The notes beneath the pieces are model-generated. The model made no database searches, had not been told where the DNA came from, and worked only from the letters and a program-made list of their open reading frames with translations. From positions 1,798,001-1,862,000 of the forward strand of contig CP004348.1 in the NCBI GenBank assembly GCA_000342265.1: a stretch of DNA of 64,000 nucleotides, read 5' to 3'. Source of the DNA: a beta proteobacterium CB. GTDB taxonomy: Bacteria > Pseudomonadota > Gammaproteobacteria > Burkholderiales > Burkholderiaceae. The translations under genes and the position numbers were made by a program. Position 1 is the stretch's first letter. Each line of letters opens with the position of its first letter. This document shows positions 8,369 to 17,532 of this stretch, piece by piece.

Positions 8369-9892
8369 TTGATTGATCTGCAATCAGCAAGGCCTAGGAA
8401 TAGCATCAACTTATTGGTGCTATTTTTTCTAGGGGTCTTACTGGCTGCTGCTGCAGAGCTTCCTTATGGTGGTTGGATACAAATTCCGATCTTAAGTTTG
8501 ATTTGGTGGCGGATGACTCAGCAAACAAGTTCATCCATCAAAAATCAATTTTTTGCTGGAATGTCTTTTGGCATAGGCTACTTTGTTCTAGGTTTGTGGT
8601 GGATCTACATCAGCCTGCATGACGTAGGTGGAATGCACGCTGTGATTTCTTGCTTGGCTGTTTTTTTACTGGCAGCAGGCATGGCTTTATTTTTCTCAAG
8701 CGCCTCCCTCTCCCTCTGCCTTGCTAGGTCTAGATATCTAACAGGTCTGGTACTGGCATCATCTTGGGTGCTCGTTGAATACTTGCGCAGCGTAGTGTTA
8801 ACTGGCTTTCCTTGGATGGGGTTTGCTGAAGCACAATTCAATGGTCCCTTTGCTCCAGTGGCGCCATTCTTCGGTGGCCTAGCCTGTACTTTTTTAGCCG
8901 TATGGATTTCCTGGGAAATTGCTCAGTTAAGGAAAAATTTGCTCTTTAGTGGTGCCTGCATTATTTCTGCCATCGCCCTTTCGCAACTCGCCAGTTTCTG
9001 TACTTTCACAAAACCAATTGGTGAGCCACTGAGTGTTCATTTAATTCAAGGTAATTTTGAGCAAAGCCTCAAGTTCGACCCCAAAGCCATTGAAGAACAA
9101 TTTAGTTTTTATACCAATGCCATTGAGAGCCAAGCAGCTGATCTCATCATCACCCCAGAAACTGCTTATCCTTGGCCACAAAGCAATCTCCCTACCGGCT
9201 TGCTAGGATCACTCCAGCAGTTTTCTAACCATACCTCCAGCAATGTCTTGCTTGGCTTGATTGGAGAGACACGTGATTCCACTGGGGTGAAGTACACCAA
9301 TCGTGCTCTTGGACTTTCTCCCAACGCACCAAGCTATCAATATGACAAATCCCACTTGGTACCCTTTGGTGAATTTATTCCACCTGGCTTTCATTGGTTT
9401 GTGAATGCCTTCCATGTCCCCATGAGTGACTTTGCACGCGGCGGATTAGACCAAGCCCCTTTTGGCATTTTTCGCTCTGGCAAGGACACGATTCATGCGG
9501 CCATCACGATTTGCTATGAGGATGTCTTTGGTGCGGAATTAGCCTCCCGAATTCATCACAGCACCAAGCCCGTCAACCTGTTGATCAATATGACTAATCT
9601 GGCCTGGTTTGGAGATTCTCAAGCGCCAGCACAGCAATTAAGACTATCCCAGCTGCGCTCCTTAGAGACGGGTCTTCCAGCCCTACGCGCCACAAATACG
9701 GGCATTACGGCAGCGCTTGGTCCAGACGGGAAAGTTCTCTCCCAGCTAGGCGAATTTACCCAAGGCGTACTCAAGCTCAAGATCCAAGCCTACTCAGGCA
9801 CAACCCCATACGTACTTTGGGGAAATGCGCCCATTTTGAGCCTTTCTTGCCTCTTGCTCATCCTAGGCCTGATTCGCCAAAAACGAATCTAA
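8369..9892 (+). CDS. lnt: Apolipoprotein N-acyltransferase Lnt
   Basis: Adds the third acyl chain to the N-terminal cysteine of lipoproteins at the inner membrane. About six N-terminal helices (residues 10-220) precede a nitrilase-like periplasmic domain holding the Glu-Lys-Cys triad: TPETAYP (E about 264), KSHLVPFGEF (K about 327) and TICYED (C about 381). A last helix closes the 507-residue protein. The first plausible start is a TTG at 8369, eight bases after the corC stop, with no clear Shine-Dalgarno. The frame stays open into corC, so the exact start is uncertain and coupling to corC translation is likely. Confidence 0.94.
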   Translation: MIDLQSARPRNSINLLVLFFLGVLLAAAAELPYGGWIQIPILSLIWWRMTQQTSSSIKNQFFAGMSFGIGYFVLGLWWIYISLHDVGGMHAVISCLAVFLLAAGMALFFSSASLSLCLARSRYLTGLVLASSWVLVEYLRSVVLTGFPWMGFAEAQFNGPFAPVAPFFGGLACTFLAVWISWEIAQLRKNLLFSGACIISAIALSQLASFCTFTKPIGEPLSVHLIQGNFEQSLKFDPKAIEEQFSFYTNAIESQAADLIITPETAYPWPQSNLPTGLLGSLQQFSNHTSSNVLLGLIGETRDSTGVKYTNRALGLSPNAPSYQYDKSHLVPFGEFIPPGFHWFVNAFHVPMSDFARGGLDQAPFGIFRSGKDTIHAAITICYEDVFGAELASRIHHSTKPVNLLINMTNLAWFGDSQAPAQQLRLSQLRSLETGLPALRATNTGITAALGPDGKVLSQLGEFTQGVLKLKIQAYSGTTPYVLWGNAPILSLSCLLLILGLIRQKRI

Positions 9893-9913
9893 TCGCTATT
9901 TCATAGTTCGCTA

Positions 9914-9952
9914 GCTTAGCCATGTAAAATCAAAGGCTTAGCCAGGTAAATC
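9914..9952 (+). repeat. Imperfect direct repeat before glyQ
   Basis: A GCTTAGCCA-type unit occurs at 9914-9931 and again at 9936-9952, about 17 bases each with one substitution and one indel. The second copy supplies the AGG ribosome binding site and ends directly before the glyQ ATG. It could be a simple duplication or a binding site for a regulator. Confidence 0.5.
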
Positions 9953-10837
9953 ATGCTTACTTTTCAGCAAATCATTCTCAAACTCCAAGATTACTGGGAC
10001 CAACAAGGTTGCGCCCTATTGCAACCTATTGACCTTGAGGTCGGTGCCGGTACATCTCATACAGCCACTTTCTTGAGGGCCATTGGTCCCGAGCCATGGA
10101 AAGCGGCTTACGTCCAACCCTCGCGTAGACCAAAGGATGGTCGCTATGGTGAAAATCCAAACCGCTTGCAGCACTACTATCAATACCAAGTAGTACTGAA
10201 GCCTGCGCCAGAAAATATTCTTGAGCTCTACCTGGGATCGCTTGCTGCACTGGGTCTTGATCTTCAAAAGAATGATGTACGCTTTGTTGAAGATGACTGG
10301 GAAAACCCAACTTTGGGTGCCTGGGGTCTAGGCTGGGAAGTTTGGCTGAACGGCATGGAAGTCACTCAGTTCACCTATTTCCAACAAGTTGGTGGCATTG
10401 ACTGCAAACCTGTTTTAGGTGAAATCACATACGGTATTGAGCGCTTGGCGATGTACATCCAAAATTGCTCCAACGTATATGACCTCGTTTGGGCGGATGG
10501 TATTTCTTATGGTGATGTGTATCACCAAAATGAAGTGGAGCAATCTTGCTATAACTTTGAACACTCCAATACCGACCTACTATTTGCAAACTTCACCAAC
10601 TATGAAAGTGAAGCTAAGCGTTTGATGGAAGTGCCATTGGCTCTACCTGCTTATGAAATGGTACTTAAGGCTGGACATACCTTTAACTTACTTGACGCCC
10701 GCGGCGCCATTTCAGTTACCGAGCGTGCAGCCTACATCGGGCGTATCCGCAATCTCTCGCGTGCAGTAGCGCAGGCCTACTTCGAGTCTCGCGAGAAGTT
10801 GGGATTCCCGATGTGCCAACGTCAATCCAAGGCCTAA
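9953..10837 (+). CDS. glyQ: Glycine-tRNA ligase alpha subunit
   Basis: The catalytic subunit of the heterotetrameric (alpha2beta2) glycyl-tRNA synthetase. It is a class II aminoacylation core of 294 residues: [13 protein letters not shown] at the start, [12 protein letters not shown] and [20 protein letters not shown] are the family hallmarks. The ATG at 9953 matches the usual N-terminus MLTFQQ. It is followed after 16 bases by glyS, so the two subunits come from one operon. Confidence 0.97.
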   Translation: MLTFQQIILKLQDYWDQQGCALLQPIDLEVGAGTSHTATFLRAIGPEPWKAAYVQPSRRPKDGRYGENPNRLQHYYQYQVVLKPAPENILELYLGSLAALGLDLQKNDVRFVEDDWENPTLGAWGLGWEVWLNGMEVTQFTYFQQVGGIDCKPVLGEITYGIERLAMYIQNCSNVYDLVWADGISYGDVYHQNEVEQSCYNFEHSNTDLLFANFTNYESEAKRLMEVPLALPAYEMVLKAGHTFNLLDARGAISVTERAAYIGRIRNLSRAVAQAYFESREKLGFPMCQRQSKA

Positions 10838-10853
10838 TCAGCTCGATCTAATT

Positions 10854-12992
10854 ATGAGTACACCGAATTCCCTCTCTCAGTCAGACAAGCTTCTGATTGA
10901 AGTATTTACCGAAGAGCTTCCACCCAAATCACTACGTCGCTTAGGTGATGCTTTTAGTGAGGGCATTTATTCTGCCCTGAAGGCCGCTGGCCTCTTGAGT
11001 GAAAACTCTGTTGCCACTGGGTATGCGACACCGCGCCGCCTTGCGGTTCAAATCACAAATGTGTTGGGCCAAGCTCCGGACTATCCAGTCCGTGAAAAAT
11101 TACTGCCGACCAGCATTGCTTTTGATGCGGACGGTAAGCCTACTGCACCACTACAAAAAAAGTTGGCTTCATTAGGCTACCCTGATATCGAGCTCTCCAC
11201 CTTAGAAAAAGCAGGCGAAGGCAAAAATGAAGCCTTGTATCTCAATGTCGTTGCCAAAGGGGCGGCACTAGAGCAAACCGCTCAACAAGCACTTGAGCAA
11301 ACGCTCAGCAAATTACCCATCGCCAAAATGATGCACTATCAAGTGCTCCAAAAAAATGGTGAATTGGCAGACGTTGAGTTTGCACGTCCAGCACACCGCA
11401 TCATTGCCCTGCATGGCAAACAAGCCCTTAACATCAGCGCACTAGGCATCGATGCAGCAAACCAAACAGAAGGTCACCGCTTTTTAGCTCCAGGCGTCAT
11501 TACGATTATCTCCGCTGATGAGTATGAATCCGATCTCACCACTAAAGCTAAAGTGTTGCCAAGCTTTAACAAGCGCCGTGAGTTTATTGAGTCCGCATTA
11601 TTAAAAGCTGCTAGTACTGATTTAGTATTGATGCCAGACAGTCTGCTGGACGAAGTAACGGCTTTGGTTGAGTGGCCAGCAATTTATGAATGTCATTTTG
11701 ATCAAGAGTTCTTAGAGGTTCCACAAGAGTGCCTGATTCTGACCATGCAGACCAACCAGAAGTACTTTGCGCTGACTGATAAACAAGGCAAGTTACGCAA
11801 TCGATTCTTAATTGTTTCCAATATCGAGACCGATAAACCAGAAGCGATTATTTCGGGCAATGAGCGCGTAGTACGCCCACGCTTATCCGATGCACGCTTC
11901 TTCTTCCAGCAAGATCAAAAGCGTCTGCTAGCATCCCGCGTAGCCGATCTTGGAAAAGTGGTTTATCACAATCAGCTAGGCAATCAATTGGATCGCACCA
12001 AGCGTGTTCAAGGAATCGCGGTCGGCATTGCCAAAGCCTTGTCAGCCAATGAAGAGTTGGCGAGTCGCGCTGCTGAGATCGCTAAAACTGATTTGCTAAC
12101 TGATATGGTGGGTGAGTTTCCCGAGCTCCAAGGCATCATGGGTCGCTACTATGCCACGCACGATGGCGAAAATGCTGAAGTAGCGTCTGCTTGTAGCGAG
12201 CATTACATGCCTCGCTTTGCTGGTGATGCATTGCCACAGACTCAAACTGGCACCATCTTAGCGATTGCTGATAAGTTAGAAACTCTAGTCGGCATTTGGG
12301 GGGTTGGCCTTGCCCCAACTGGCGATAAAGATCCTTATGCCCTCCGTCGTCACGCTCTCGGAATCTGCCGACTCCTGCTAGAGAAGAATCTCAGTCTCAA
12401 CTTGCCTGATTTAATTGAACTGGCTCGCAAACAATTTCCGCAACAAGATGTTCAAGACAAAGCTCGGGCTAATGATATTTACGCCTTCATTATTGATCGT
12501 CTGCGCGCTTACTTGCGCGATCAAGCAGTTGCCGGCAAACCATTCACTACCGAAGAAATTGATGCCGTATTAAGTCAGTCGCCTGCTCAGCTAAATGATT
12601 TAATTGATCGCTTAACTGCATTGCGTGAATTTAACGCTTTAGCTGAAGCAGCTCAATTAGCTGCCGCCAATAAGCGTATTAGCAACATTCTGAAAAAGAA
12701 TGCCACTGCTATTCCTGCAGCTTGCTCAAGCAAGCTCTTGCAAGTTCCCGCTGAAGTCGCATTACATCAGGCACTTGAGAAAATTACCCCCACACTGACT
12801 ACTGCTTACGAGCAACGTCAGTTCGTAAGTCTATTGAAAGCTCTCGTAGCCTTAAGTGCTCCAATTGATCAATTCTTTGCCGATGTCATGGTGATGGATC
12901 CCAATCCAGAGCTGCGCGATAACCGCCTCGCTCTCCTGCAACAACTTCACCAGAAAATGAATCTCATTGCCGACCTCGGCAAATTAGCATGA
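10854..12992 (+). CDS. glyS: Glycine-tRNA ligase beta subunit
   Basis: The tRNA-binding subunit of the bacterial glycyl-tRNA synthetase. At 712 residues it has family length. It opens with LLIEVFTEELPPKSL, has the HD-like central region, and ends with the DALR anticodon-binding domain (VMVMDPNPELRDNRLALL). The stop codon overlaps the start of gmhB by four bases (ATGA), so the three genes glyQ-glyS-gmhB and probably the acyltransferase are co-transcribed. Confidence 0.97.
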   Translation: MSTPNSLSQSDKLLIEVFTEELPPKSLRRLGDAFSEGIYSALKAAGLLSENSVATGYATPRRLAVQITNVLGQAPDYPVREKLLPTSIAFDADGKPTAPLQKKLASLGYPDIELSTLEKAGEGKNEALYLNVVAKGAALEQTAQQALEQTLSKLPIAKMMHYQVLQKNGELADVEFARPAHRIIALHGKQALNISALGIDAANQTEGHRFLAPGVITIISADEYESDLTTKAKVLPSFNKRREFIESALLKAASTDLVLMPDSLLDEVTALVEWPAIYECHFDQEFLEVPQECLILTMQTNQKYFALTDKQGKLRNRFLIVSNIETDKPEAIISGNERVVRPRLSDARFFFQQDQKRLLASRVADLGKVVYHNQLGNQLDRTKRVQGIAVGIAKALSANEELASRAAEIAKTDLLTDMVGEFPELQGIMGRYYATHDGENAEVASACSEHYMPRFAGDALPQTQTGTILAIADKLETLVGIWGVGLAPTGDKDPYALRRHALGICRLLLEKNLSLNLPDLIELARKQFPQQDVQDKARANDIYAFIIDRLRAYLRDQAVAGKPFTTEEIDAVLSQSPAQLNDLIDRLTALREFNALAEAAQLAAANKRISNILKKNATAIPAACSSKLLQVPAEVALHQALEKITPTLTTAYEQRQFVSLLKALVALSAPIDQFFADVMVMDPNPELRDNRLALLQQLHQKMNLIADLGKLA

Positions 12993-13561
12993 GCACCAGC
13001 TCTTCTAAACTGATTATTCTTGATCGCGATGGCGTGATCAATGAAGACCGAGATGATTATGTGAAGTCGAGCGATGAGTGGATTCCACTGCCCGGTAGTC
13101 TTGAAGCTATCGCACTACTCAATCAAGCGGGCTATCAAATTGCCGTGGCAACCAATCAGTCAGGTTTGGCACGGGGCTATTTCAATATCAAAGAACTCCA
13201 TGCGATGCATAGCAAGATGGAGAAGCTACTCAAACCCTTGGGTGGTCATATCGATAGCATTTTCTTTTGCCCGCATACCGATGCTAATGCATGCGATTGC
13301 CGCAAACCTTTACCAGGGATGATGAAAGAAATTGCCCTTCGTTACAAGAAGAATCAGAGTGCCACGCCATTATTGGGAGTGCCTATTGTTGGTGATTCCT
13401 TACGCGACCTGCAGGCGGGTATTGCTTTAGGTGCTAGCCCCCACTTGGTATTAACCGGTAAAGGGAGGAGAACCTTGGATAAAGGCGGCCTCCCGGAGGG
13501 AACGCAGATTCATGCGGATTTGATGGCGTTTGCGAATGCACTTTTACAAGATAAGGTTTAA
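12989..13561 (+). CDS. gmhB: D-glycero-beta-D-manno-heptose 1,7-bisphosphate 7-phosphatase
   Basis: A HAD-family phosphatase of the ADP-heptose pathway, which supplies the LPS inner core. The nucleophile motif is ILDRDGVIN (residues about 8-16), followed by ATNQSGLARG and the zinc-binding loop CPHTDANACDCRKP. The third HAD motif GDSLRDLQAG is intact. The 190 residues fit GmhB. The start overlaps the glyS stop. The same glyQS-gmhB-acyltransferase order is familiar from betaproteobacteria. Confidence 0.93.
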   Translation: MSTSSSKLIILDRDGVINEDRDDYVKSSDEWIPLPGSLEAIALLNQAGYQIAVATNQSGLARGYFNIKELHAMHSKMEKLLKPLGGHIDSIFFCPHTDANACDCRKPLPGMMKEIALRYKKNQSATPLLGVPIVGDSLRDLQAGIALGASPHLVLTGKGRRTLDKGGLPEGTQIHADLMAFANALLQDKV

Positions 13562-13568
13562 TGCAAAT

Positions 13569-14303
13569 ATGACTTTTATTCGCTCAGCCCTGTTTACGCT
13601 CTTTTTGCTGATATTCACCCCGATCTGGTCGGTGCTTTGTATCCTCGTTTTTCCATTCCTCAATCCTGAGAATCGCTATCGCTTTATCGGGCTCTGGAAC
13701 AAGGTCGTTATCTGGATCTTGCAGCCTCTCTGCGGCATTCGTTATGAGATTCGCGGTATGGAAAACATGATGGCGGTTTTAGATAAGCCTGTAGTCGTGC
13801 TGAGCAAGCATCAATCTGCATACGAAACTATTTTTTATATTGCTTTGCTACCCAAGCAAGTCTGCTTCGTTTTCAAAAGAGAATTGCTTTGGATCCCCTT
13901 CTTTGGCTGGGCTTTGGCTTTACTCAAAATGATTCATATCAATCGCAATAGTAAAGAAACTGCCGCCCTCTCCGTGGTCGGCCAAGGAAAAAAACGCTTA
14001 AGTGAAGGTAAGTGGATTCTGCTATTTCCGGAAGGAACCAGAACACCTACCGGCTCCCACAAACCCTATAGCAAGGGTGGCGCAAGGCTAGCAAGTGCTA
14101 CCGAGGCGCTAGTGATTCCAATTGCCCACAATGCAGGTCGTTGCTGGCCTAAAAACAGTTTTCTAAAGCAACCTGGAACAGTGATCTTCTCGATTGGACC
14201 TGCAATCACCTCCGCTGGAAAAACTGGCGGGCAACTTCATCAAGAGGTAGAAAAGTGGATTGAAGCTGAAATGCGGGTGATTGATCCTATGGCTTACCAG
14301 TAA
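13569..14303 (+). CDS. 1-acyl-sn-glycerol-3-phosphate acyltransferase (PlsC-like)
   Basis: A membrane-bound lysophospholipid acyltransferase of 244 residues, acting in phosphatidic acid synthesis. One or two N-terminal hydrophobic segments precede the HX4D motif (KHQSAYET, where the usual D is E: H-X4-E) and the substrate motif FPEGTR, both typical of the PlsC family. I chose the ATG at 13569; earlier in-frame starts (13530, 13536) overlap gmhB and add a charged tail before the first helix. PlsC versus a related acyltransferase cannot be settled from sequence alone. Confidence 0.88.
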   Translation: MTFIRSALFTLFLLIFTPIWSVLCILVFPFLNPENRYRFIGLWNKVVIWILQPLCGIRYEIRGMENMMAVLDKPVVVLSKHQSAYETIFYIALLPKQVCFVFKRELLWIPFFGWALALLKMIHINRNSKETAALSVVGQGKKRLSEGKWILLFPEGTRTPTGSHKPYSKGGARLASATEALVIPIAHNAGRCWPKNSFLKQPGTVIFSIGPAITSAGKTGGQLHQEVEKWIEAEMRVIDPMAYQ

Positions 14304-14313
14304 AACTACAAGT

Positions 14314-15093
14314 TTAGTGGGCTAAAACCTTGGCCCACTCAATATAGCGCTCTACCGGAATATCCTGGGCACGCGCTTTTAATTCAGACTCAGACAAAGA
14401 TAATCGATCAGCAAAGGCTGATAAGTTCGTACGCAGCATTTTTCTTCTCTGAGAAAATGCTGCTGCCACTACCTTTTCCAAAGCATGCCACTGCGCATCG
14501 CTTAAGTTGAAATCCCTGCGCGGAATCATTCGTACTACTGCTGAATTCACTTTAGGCTGTGGATCAAAAGCTTCAGGTGGAACCTCTAAAACTTGCTCCA
14601 TATCGTAGCGAGCTTGCAACATCACAGACAGCCGACTAAATTCAGAACCACCAGCCTTGGAGACCATGCGCTCCACAACTTCAGCTTGCAGCATGAATAC
14701 TTGCTCATCAATCACGTGGGCAGCAGAAACGAGATGAAACAGTAATGGGGAAGAGATGTTGTAAGGCAGATTACCAACTACCTTACAAAGACCACTATTA
14801 GCTGGTCTTGCATTTGCCCATTCGAGGAAATCGAATTTGAGAGCATCGCCCTCAATCACGTTCAGGCCCTTGAGGTTCTCTTGATTCCAGTAAGCCACTA
14901 AATCTCGATCGATTTCCAGAAGGTCCAAATGATCGAGATTACTTAATAAAGGCCTTGTTAGTGCGCCTAGCCCAGGGCCAATTTCAATCACGTGCATATT
15001 TTCACTGGGATTGATTGCAGCCACGATGGAATAGATTACTCCGGAGTCCTGCAAAAAGTTTTGGCCAAATCGTTTACGGGCGCGGTGCGTCAT
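14314..15093 (-). CDS. rsmA: 16S rRNA (A1518/A1519) dimethyltransferase RsmA
   Basis: Dimethylates two adjacent adenosines near the 3' end of 16S rRNA (KsgA). The SAM-binding fold is plain: KRFGQNFLQD at the start, IEIGPGLGALT (motif I), then the catalytic VGNLPYNISSPLL motif near residue 108. The protein has 259 residues. The start overlaps the pdxA stop (ATGA), placing rsmA last in an lptD-surA-pdxA-rsmA operon, the same order as in E. coli. Confidence 0.97.
   Translation of the reverse strand: MTHRARKRFGQNFLQDSGVIYSIVAAINPSENMHVIEIGPGLGALTRPLLSNLDHLDLLEIDRDLVAYWNQENLKGLNVIEGDALKFDFLEWANARPANSGLCKVVGNLPYNISSPLLFHLVSAAHVIDEQVFMLQAEVVERMVSKAGGSEFSRLSVMLQARYDMEQVLEVPPEAFDPQPKVNSAVVRMIPRRDFNLSDAQWHALEKVVAAAFSQRRKMLRTNLSAFADRLSLSESELKARAQDIPVERYIEWAKVLAH
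14316..14339. other. Hairpin between convergent acyltransferase and rsmA genes
   Basis: Perfect seven-base arms AGTGGGC and GCCCACT lie 13 bases after the acyltransferase stop and across the last codons of rsmA. There is no T-run on either side, so it is not a classical intrinsic terminator. It may still pause transcription or protect 3' ends. Confidence 0.4.
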
Positions 15094-16115
15094 GTCTCTA
15101 GTTTCTTCACATTAACTGCTAATTGATGGGCGAGTCGCAAAGCCTCTAGCATGCTGCCTGATTCTGCCAGGCCTTTACCAGCAAGGTCTAGTGCCGTACC
15201 GTGATCTACCGAAGTGCGAATAATCGGCAAGCCTAATGTGACATTCACGCCACCACCAAAACTAACAAACTTAAATGGCGCCAATCCTTGATCGTGATAC
15301 ATCGCAATAAAGGCGTCCACACTACCCAGGGAATTGACATCGAACATCGTGTCACCTGGATAGGGTCCGCTCACCTGAATACCTAACTCTTTGGCAGCTT
15401 CGATAGCTGGCTCAATCACATCAATTTCTTCGCGGCCAAGATAGCCTGATTCACCTGCATGGGGATTGAGTCCCGCCACCCTAATAATGGGTTGAGTAAT
15501 ACCAAATTTTGTCTGCAAGTCCCGATTCACAATCTGAATCGTTTCCAAAATGTACTGATGATCGAGTGCGCCGGGAACTTCTCTCAAAGGTAGATGGGTT
15601 GTAACTAAGGCCACCCGAAGATCGCAACTTTTCTGGAGTCCCAAAAAGCCTGCTGGTAATGTCGCACACAACATCATGACAACATGCTCTTGATGGCAAA
15701 GCTTAGCTAGGTATTCAGTATGCCCAGTAAATAAGTCATTGCTTGAAGTATTACCCTCATTGATCACACTCTTTTGTATGGGCGCAGTCACCATCGCATC
15801 AAAACGTCCTTCAAGGCATCCCTTAACAGCGTTATCCAGGATATTCAGAACATACTGAGCATTCTCAGGATTGAGCTGACCTGGTATTGCTGGCGTTGCT
15901 AGCGCAATAGATTCCACCTTCAAACGATTCGACAACTCTTGAGGAATCTTGGTCGCCGTAATTAAGCTGGAGTCACCAAGTAAAGTAATCGCGCTCGCAG
16001 GCTGCTCTTGCAAGAAAGCCAAAGCCGCTGCAACAGAAACTTCTGGACCAACCCCTGCGGGCTCTCCAGAGCTAATGACTAAATTAACGAGGGCTGGCTG
16101 CTGGATCATCTGCAT
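15090..16115 (-). CDS. pdxA: 4-hydroxythreonine-4-phosphate dehydrogenase
   Basis: An NAD-dependent enzyme of the DXP-dependent pyridoxal phosphate pathway. Family motifs are visible: SSGEPAGVGPE near the start, TAPIQKSVIN, GHTEYLA, GLNPHAGESG and AMYHDQGLAPFK, which includes the metal-binding histidines. The length of 341 residues is normal. The start (16115, or the ATG two codons later) lies inside the end of surA with a 32-base overlap, so translation is probably coupled. Confidence 0.96.
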   Translation of the reverse strand: MQMIQQPALVNLVISSGEPAGVGPEVSVAAALAFLQEQPASAITLLGDSSLITATKIPQELSNRLKVESIALATPAIPGQLNPENAQYVLNILDNAVKGCLEGRFDAMVTAPIQKSVINEGNTSSNDLFTGHTEYLAKLCHQEHVVMMLCATLPAGFLGLQKSCDLRVALVTTHLPLREVPGALDHQYILETIQIVNRDLQTKFGITQPIIRVAGLNPHAGESGYLGREEIDVIEPAIEAAKELGIQVSGPYPGDTMFDVNSLGSVDAFIAMYHDQGLAPFKFVSFGGGVNVTLGLPIIRTSVDHGTALDLAGKGLAESGSMLEALRLAHQLAVNVKKLET

Positions 16116-17532
16116 TAATGATCTTCACCGTAGCGGTGTCGCGTAGTTCACGTAGCCAATCTTGATAGGCCTGCTCAAACTTACGTTCACGAATTGCTGC
16201 GCGGGCAAATTGACGCTGCTTCTCTAAGGTTAACTGCGCCTCACGACGCTCAAGTACCTGAATCAAGTGCCAGCCAAACTCCGTCTTCACTGGATTGCTG
16301 ACCTCACCAATTTGCAAGCGGTTCATTGCTTGATCAAATTCGGGAACTAAATCGCCAGGACCCATCCACCCTAGATTGCCACCATTCGCTGCAGATCCAT
16401 CTTCGGAATACTTTTTAGCTAGCTCACCAAAATCAGCAGTCTTTGCACGAACCTGGTCACGATAACCAGCGAGGCGTCTTTCAGCATCTTGGTCAGTTAA
16501 ACCAGCTCGGCTACGCAACAAGATATGACGAGATAAAGTCTGCGTCACCATAATGTTTTGCGGAGTAGTTGCACTTTCTTGAGGAGCAGCTTGCTGTGGC
16601 TCGGGAGCACCAGCAACTAGCGCACGACGATCTAAAACCTTCAGAACGTGATAGCCAGCTGGGCTCTTAACCACTGCGTTGGCAACTTGTCCGCTACCAG
16701 CATTTCTCACGGCCTCATAAAATAATTGCGGCAAGCGATCTGGGGTGCGGTAACCCAATTCCTGAAACTTGATCTTTGGATTATCTTTTGCAGCCATTGC
16801 ACCCAATTGCAAGAAATCAACATCGCCACGCGCTTCACGCAAGAGAGAGTCTGCCTTCTTCTTTGCCTCAGCTTGTGCGCCAGCACCAGCACTTGCATCA
16901 GCAGGGATAAAAATCTGTGCAACATCAATTTCTTCCGGCTCACCTTTTGCGGCTGGAGTTGAACGTGCCGGCCTTCCACCGCCAGCTACCGCACGATTAC
17001 GATCAGCAATAAAATTGTCTACCTCTGCATCGGAAATCTTAATCTTGCCCTCTACCTCGCGCTCGCGATAGCGGCTAATAATCACGTCATCACGCAACAT
17101 TTGGCGATAGCGATCATAAGTGCTGCCTGTAGCAGCAATTTTTACCTTCAACTCAGCAACTGTTAATTTATTCTTGGCCGCAATATCACCAATAATCTTA
17201 TCGAGCTCTTTATTGCTAACCGTCACACCTTCTTGCTCAGCATTTTGCAGCTGAATCTTTTCCACAATGAGACGTTCAAGCACTGTCTTGCGTAAGGTGG
17301 CTGCGTCAGGAAGTTTTGTTCCCTGCTTTTGCAGAGCTGCAATACGATCGTCAATCTCTTTGCGCGTCACATAGCCGGTATTCACAACAGCTGCAACTCC
17401 ATCAATGTTTCGAATTTTGCTATCAGAAGAAGCCTTTGAGCTATCTTGTGCAAACACGATCTGAGGCAATAGAACAGCTCCAGCCAAAAGCATCGTTGCA
17501 AGAGCTTGAATAAATCGATTCCTACGCATCAT
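16084..17532 (-). CDS. surA: Periplasmic peptidyl-prolyl isomerase/chaperone SurA
   Basis: A periplasmic chaperone guiding beta-barrel proteins to the outer membrane. A signal peptide (cleavage near VFAQ, residue 29) precedes the SurA N-terminal chaperone domain (residues about 42-165), then two parvulin domains. The second, about 340-435, is canonical (SRHILLRS, YSEDGSAANGGNLGWM, PEFDQAM, TEFGWHLIQV). The first is degenerate, as often seen. An alanine/glutamine-rich linker joins them. At 482 residues it is slightly longer than E. coli SurA. It starts four bases before the lptD stop, in the same operon. Confidence 0.95.
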   Translation of the reverse strand: MMRRNRFIQALATMLLAGAVLLPQIVFAQDSSKASSDSKIRNIDGVAAVVNTGYVTRKEIDDRIAALQKQGTKLPDAATLRKTVLERLIVEKIQLQNAEQEGVTVSNKELDKIIGDIAAKNKLTVAELKVKIAATGSTYDRYRQMLRDDVIISRYREREVEGKIKISDAEVDNFIADRNRAVAGGGRPARSTPAAKGEPEEIDVAQIFIPADASAGAGAQAEAKKKADSLLREARGDVDFLQLGAMAAKDNPKIKFQELGYRTPDRLPQLFYEAVRNAGSGQVANAVVKSPAGYHVLKVLDRRALVAGAPEPQQAAPQESATTPQNIMVTQTLSRHILLRSRAGLTDQDAERRLAGYRDQVRAKTADFGELAKKYSEDGSAANGGNLGWMGPGDLVPEFDQAMNRLQIGEVSNPVKTEFGWHLIQVLERREAQLTLEKQRQFARAAIRERKFEQAYQDWLRELRDTATVKIINADDPAASPR

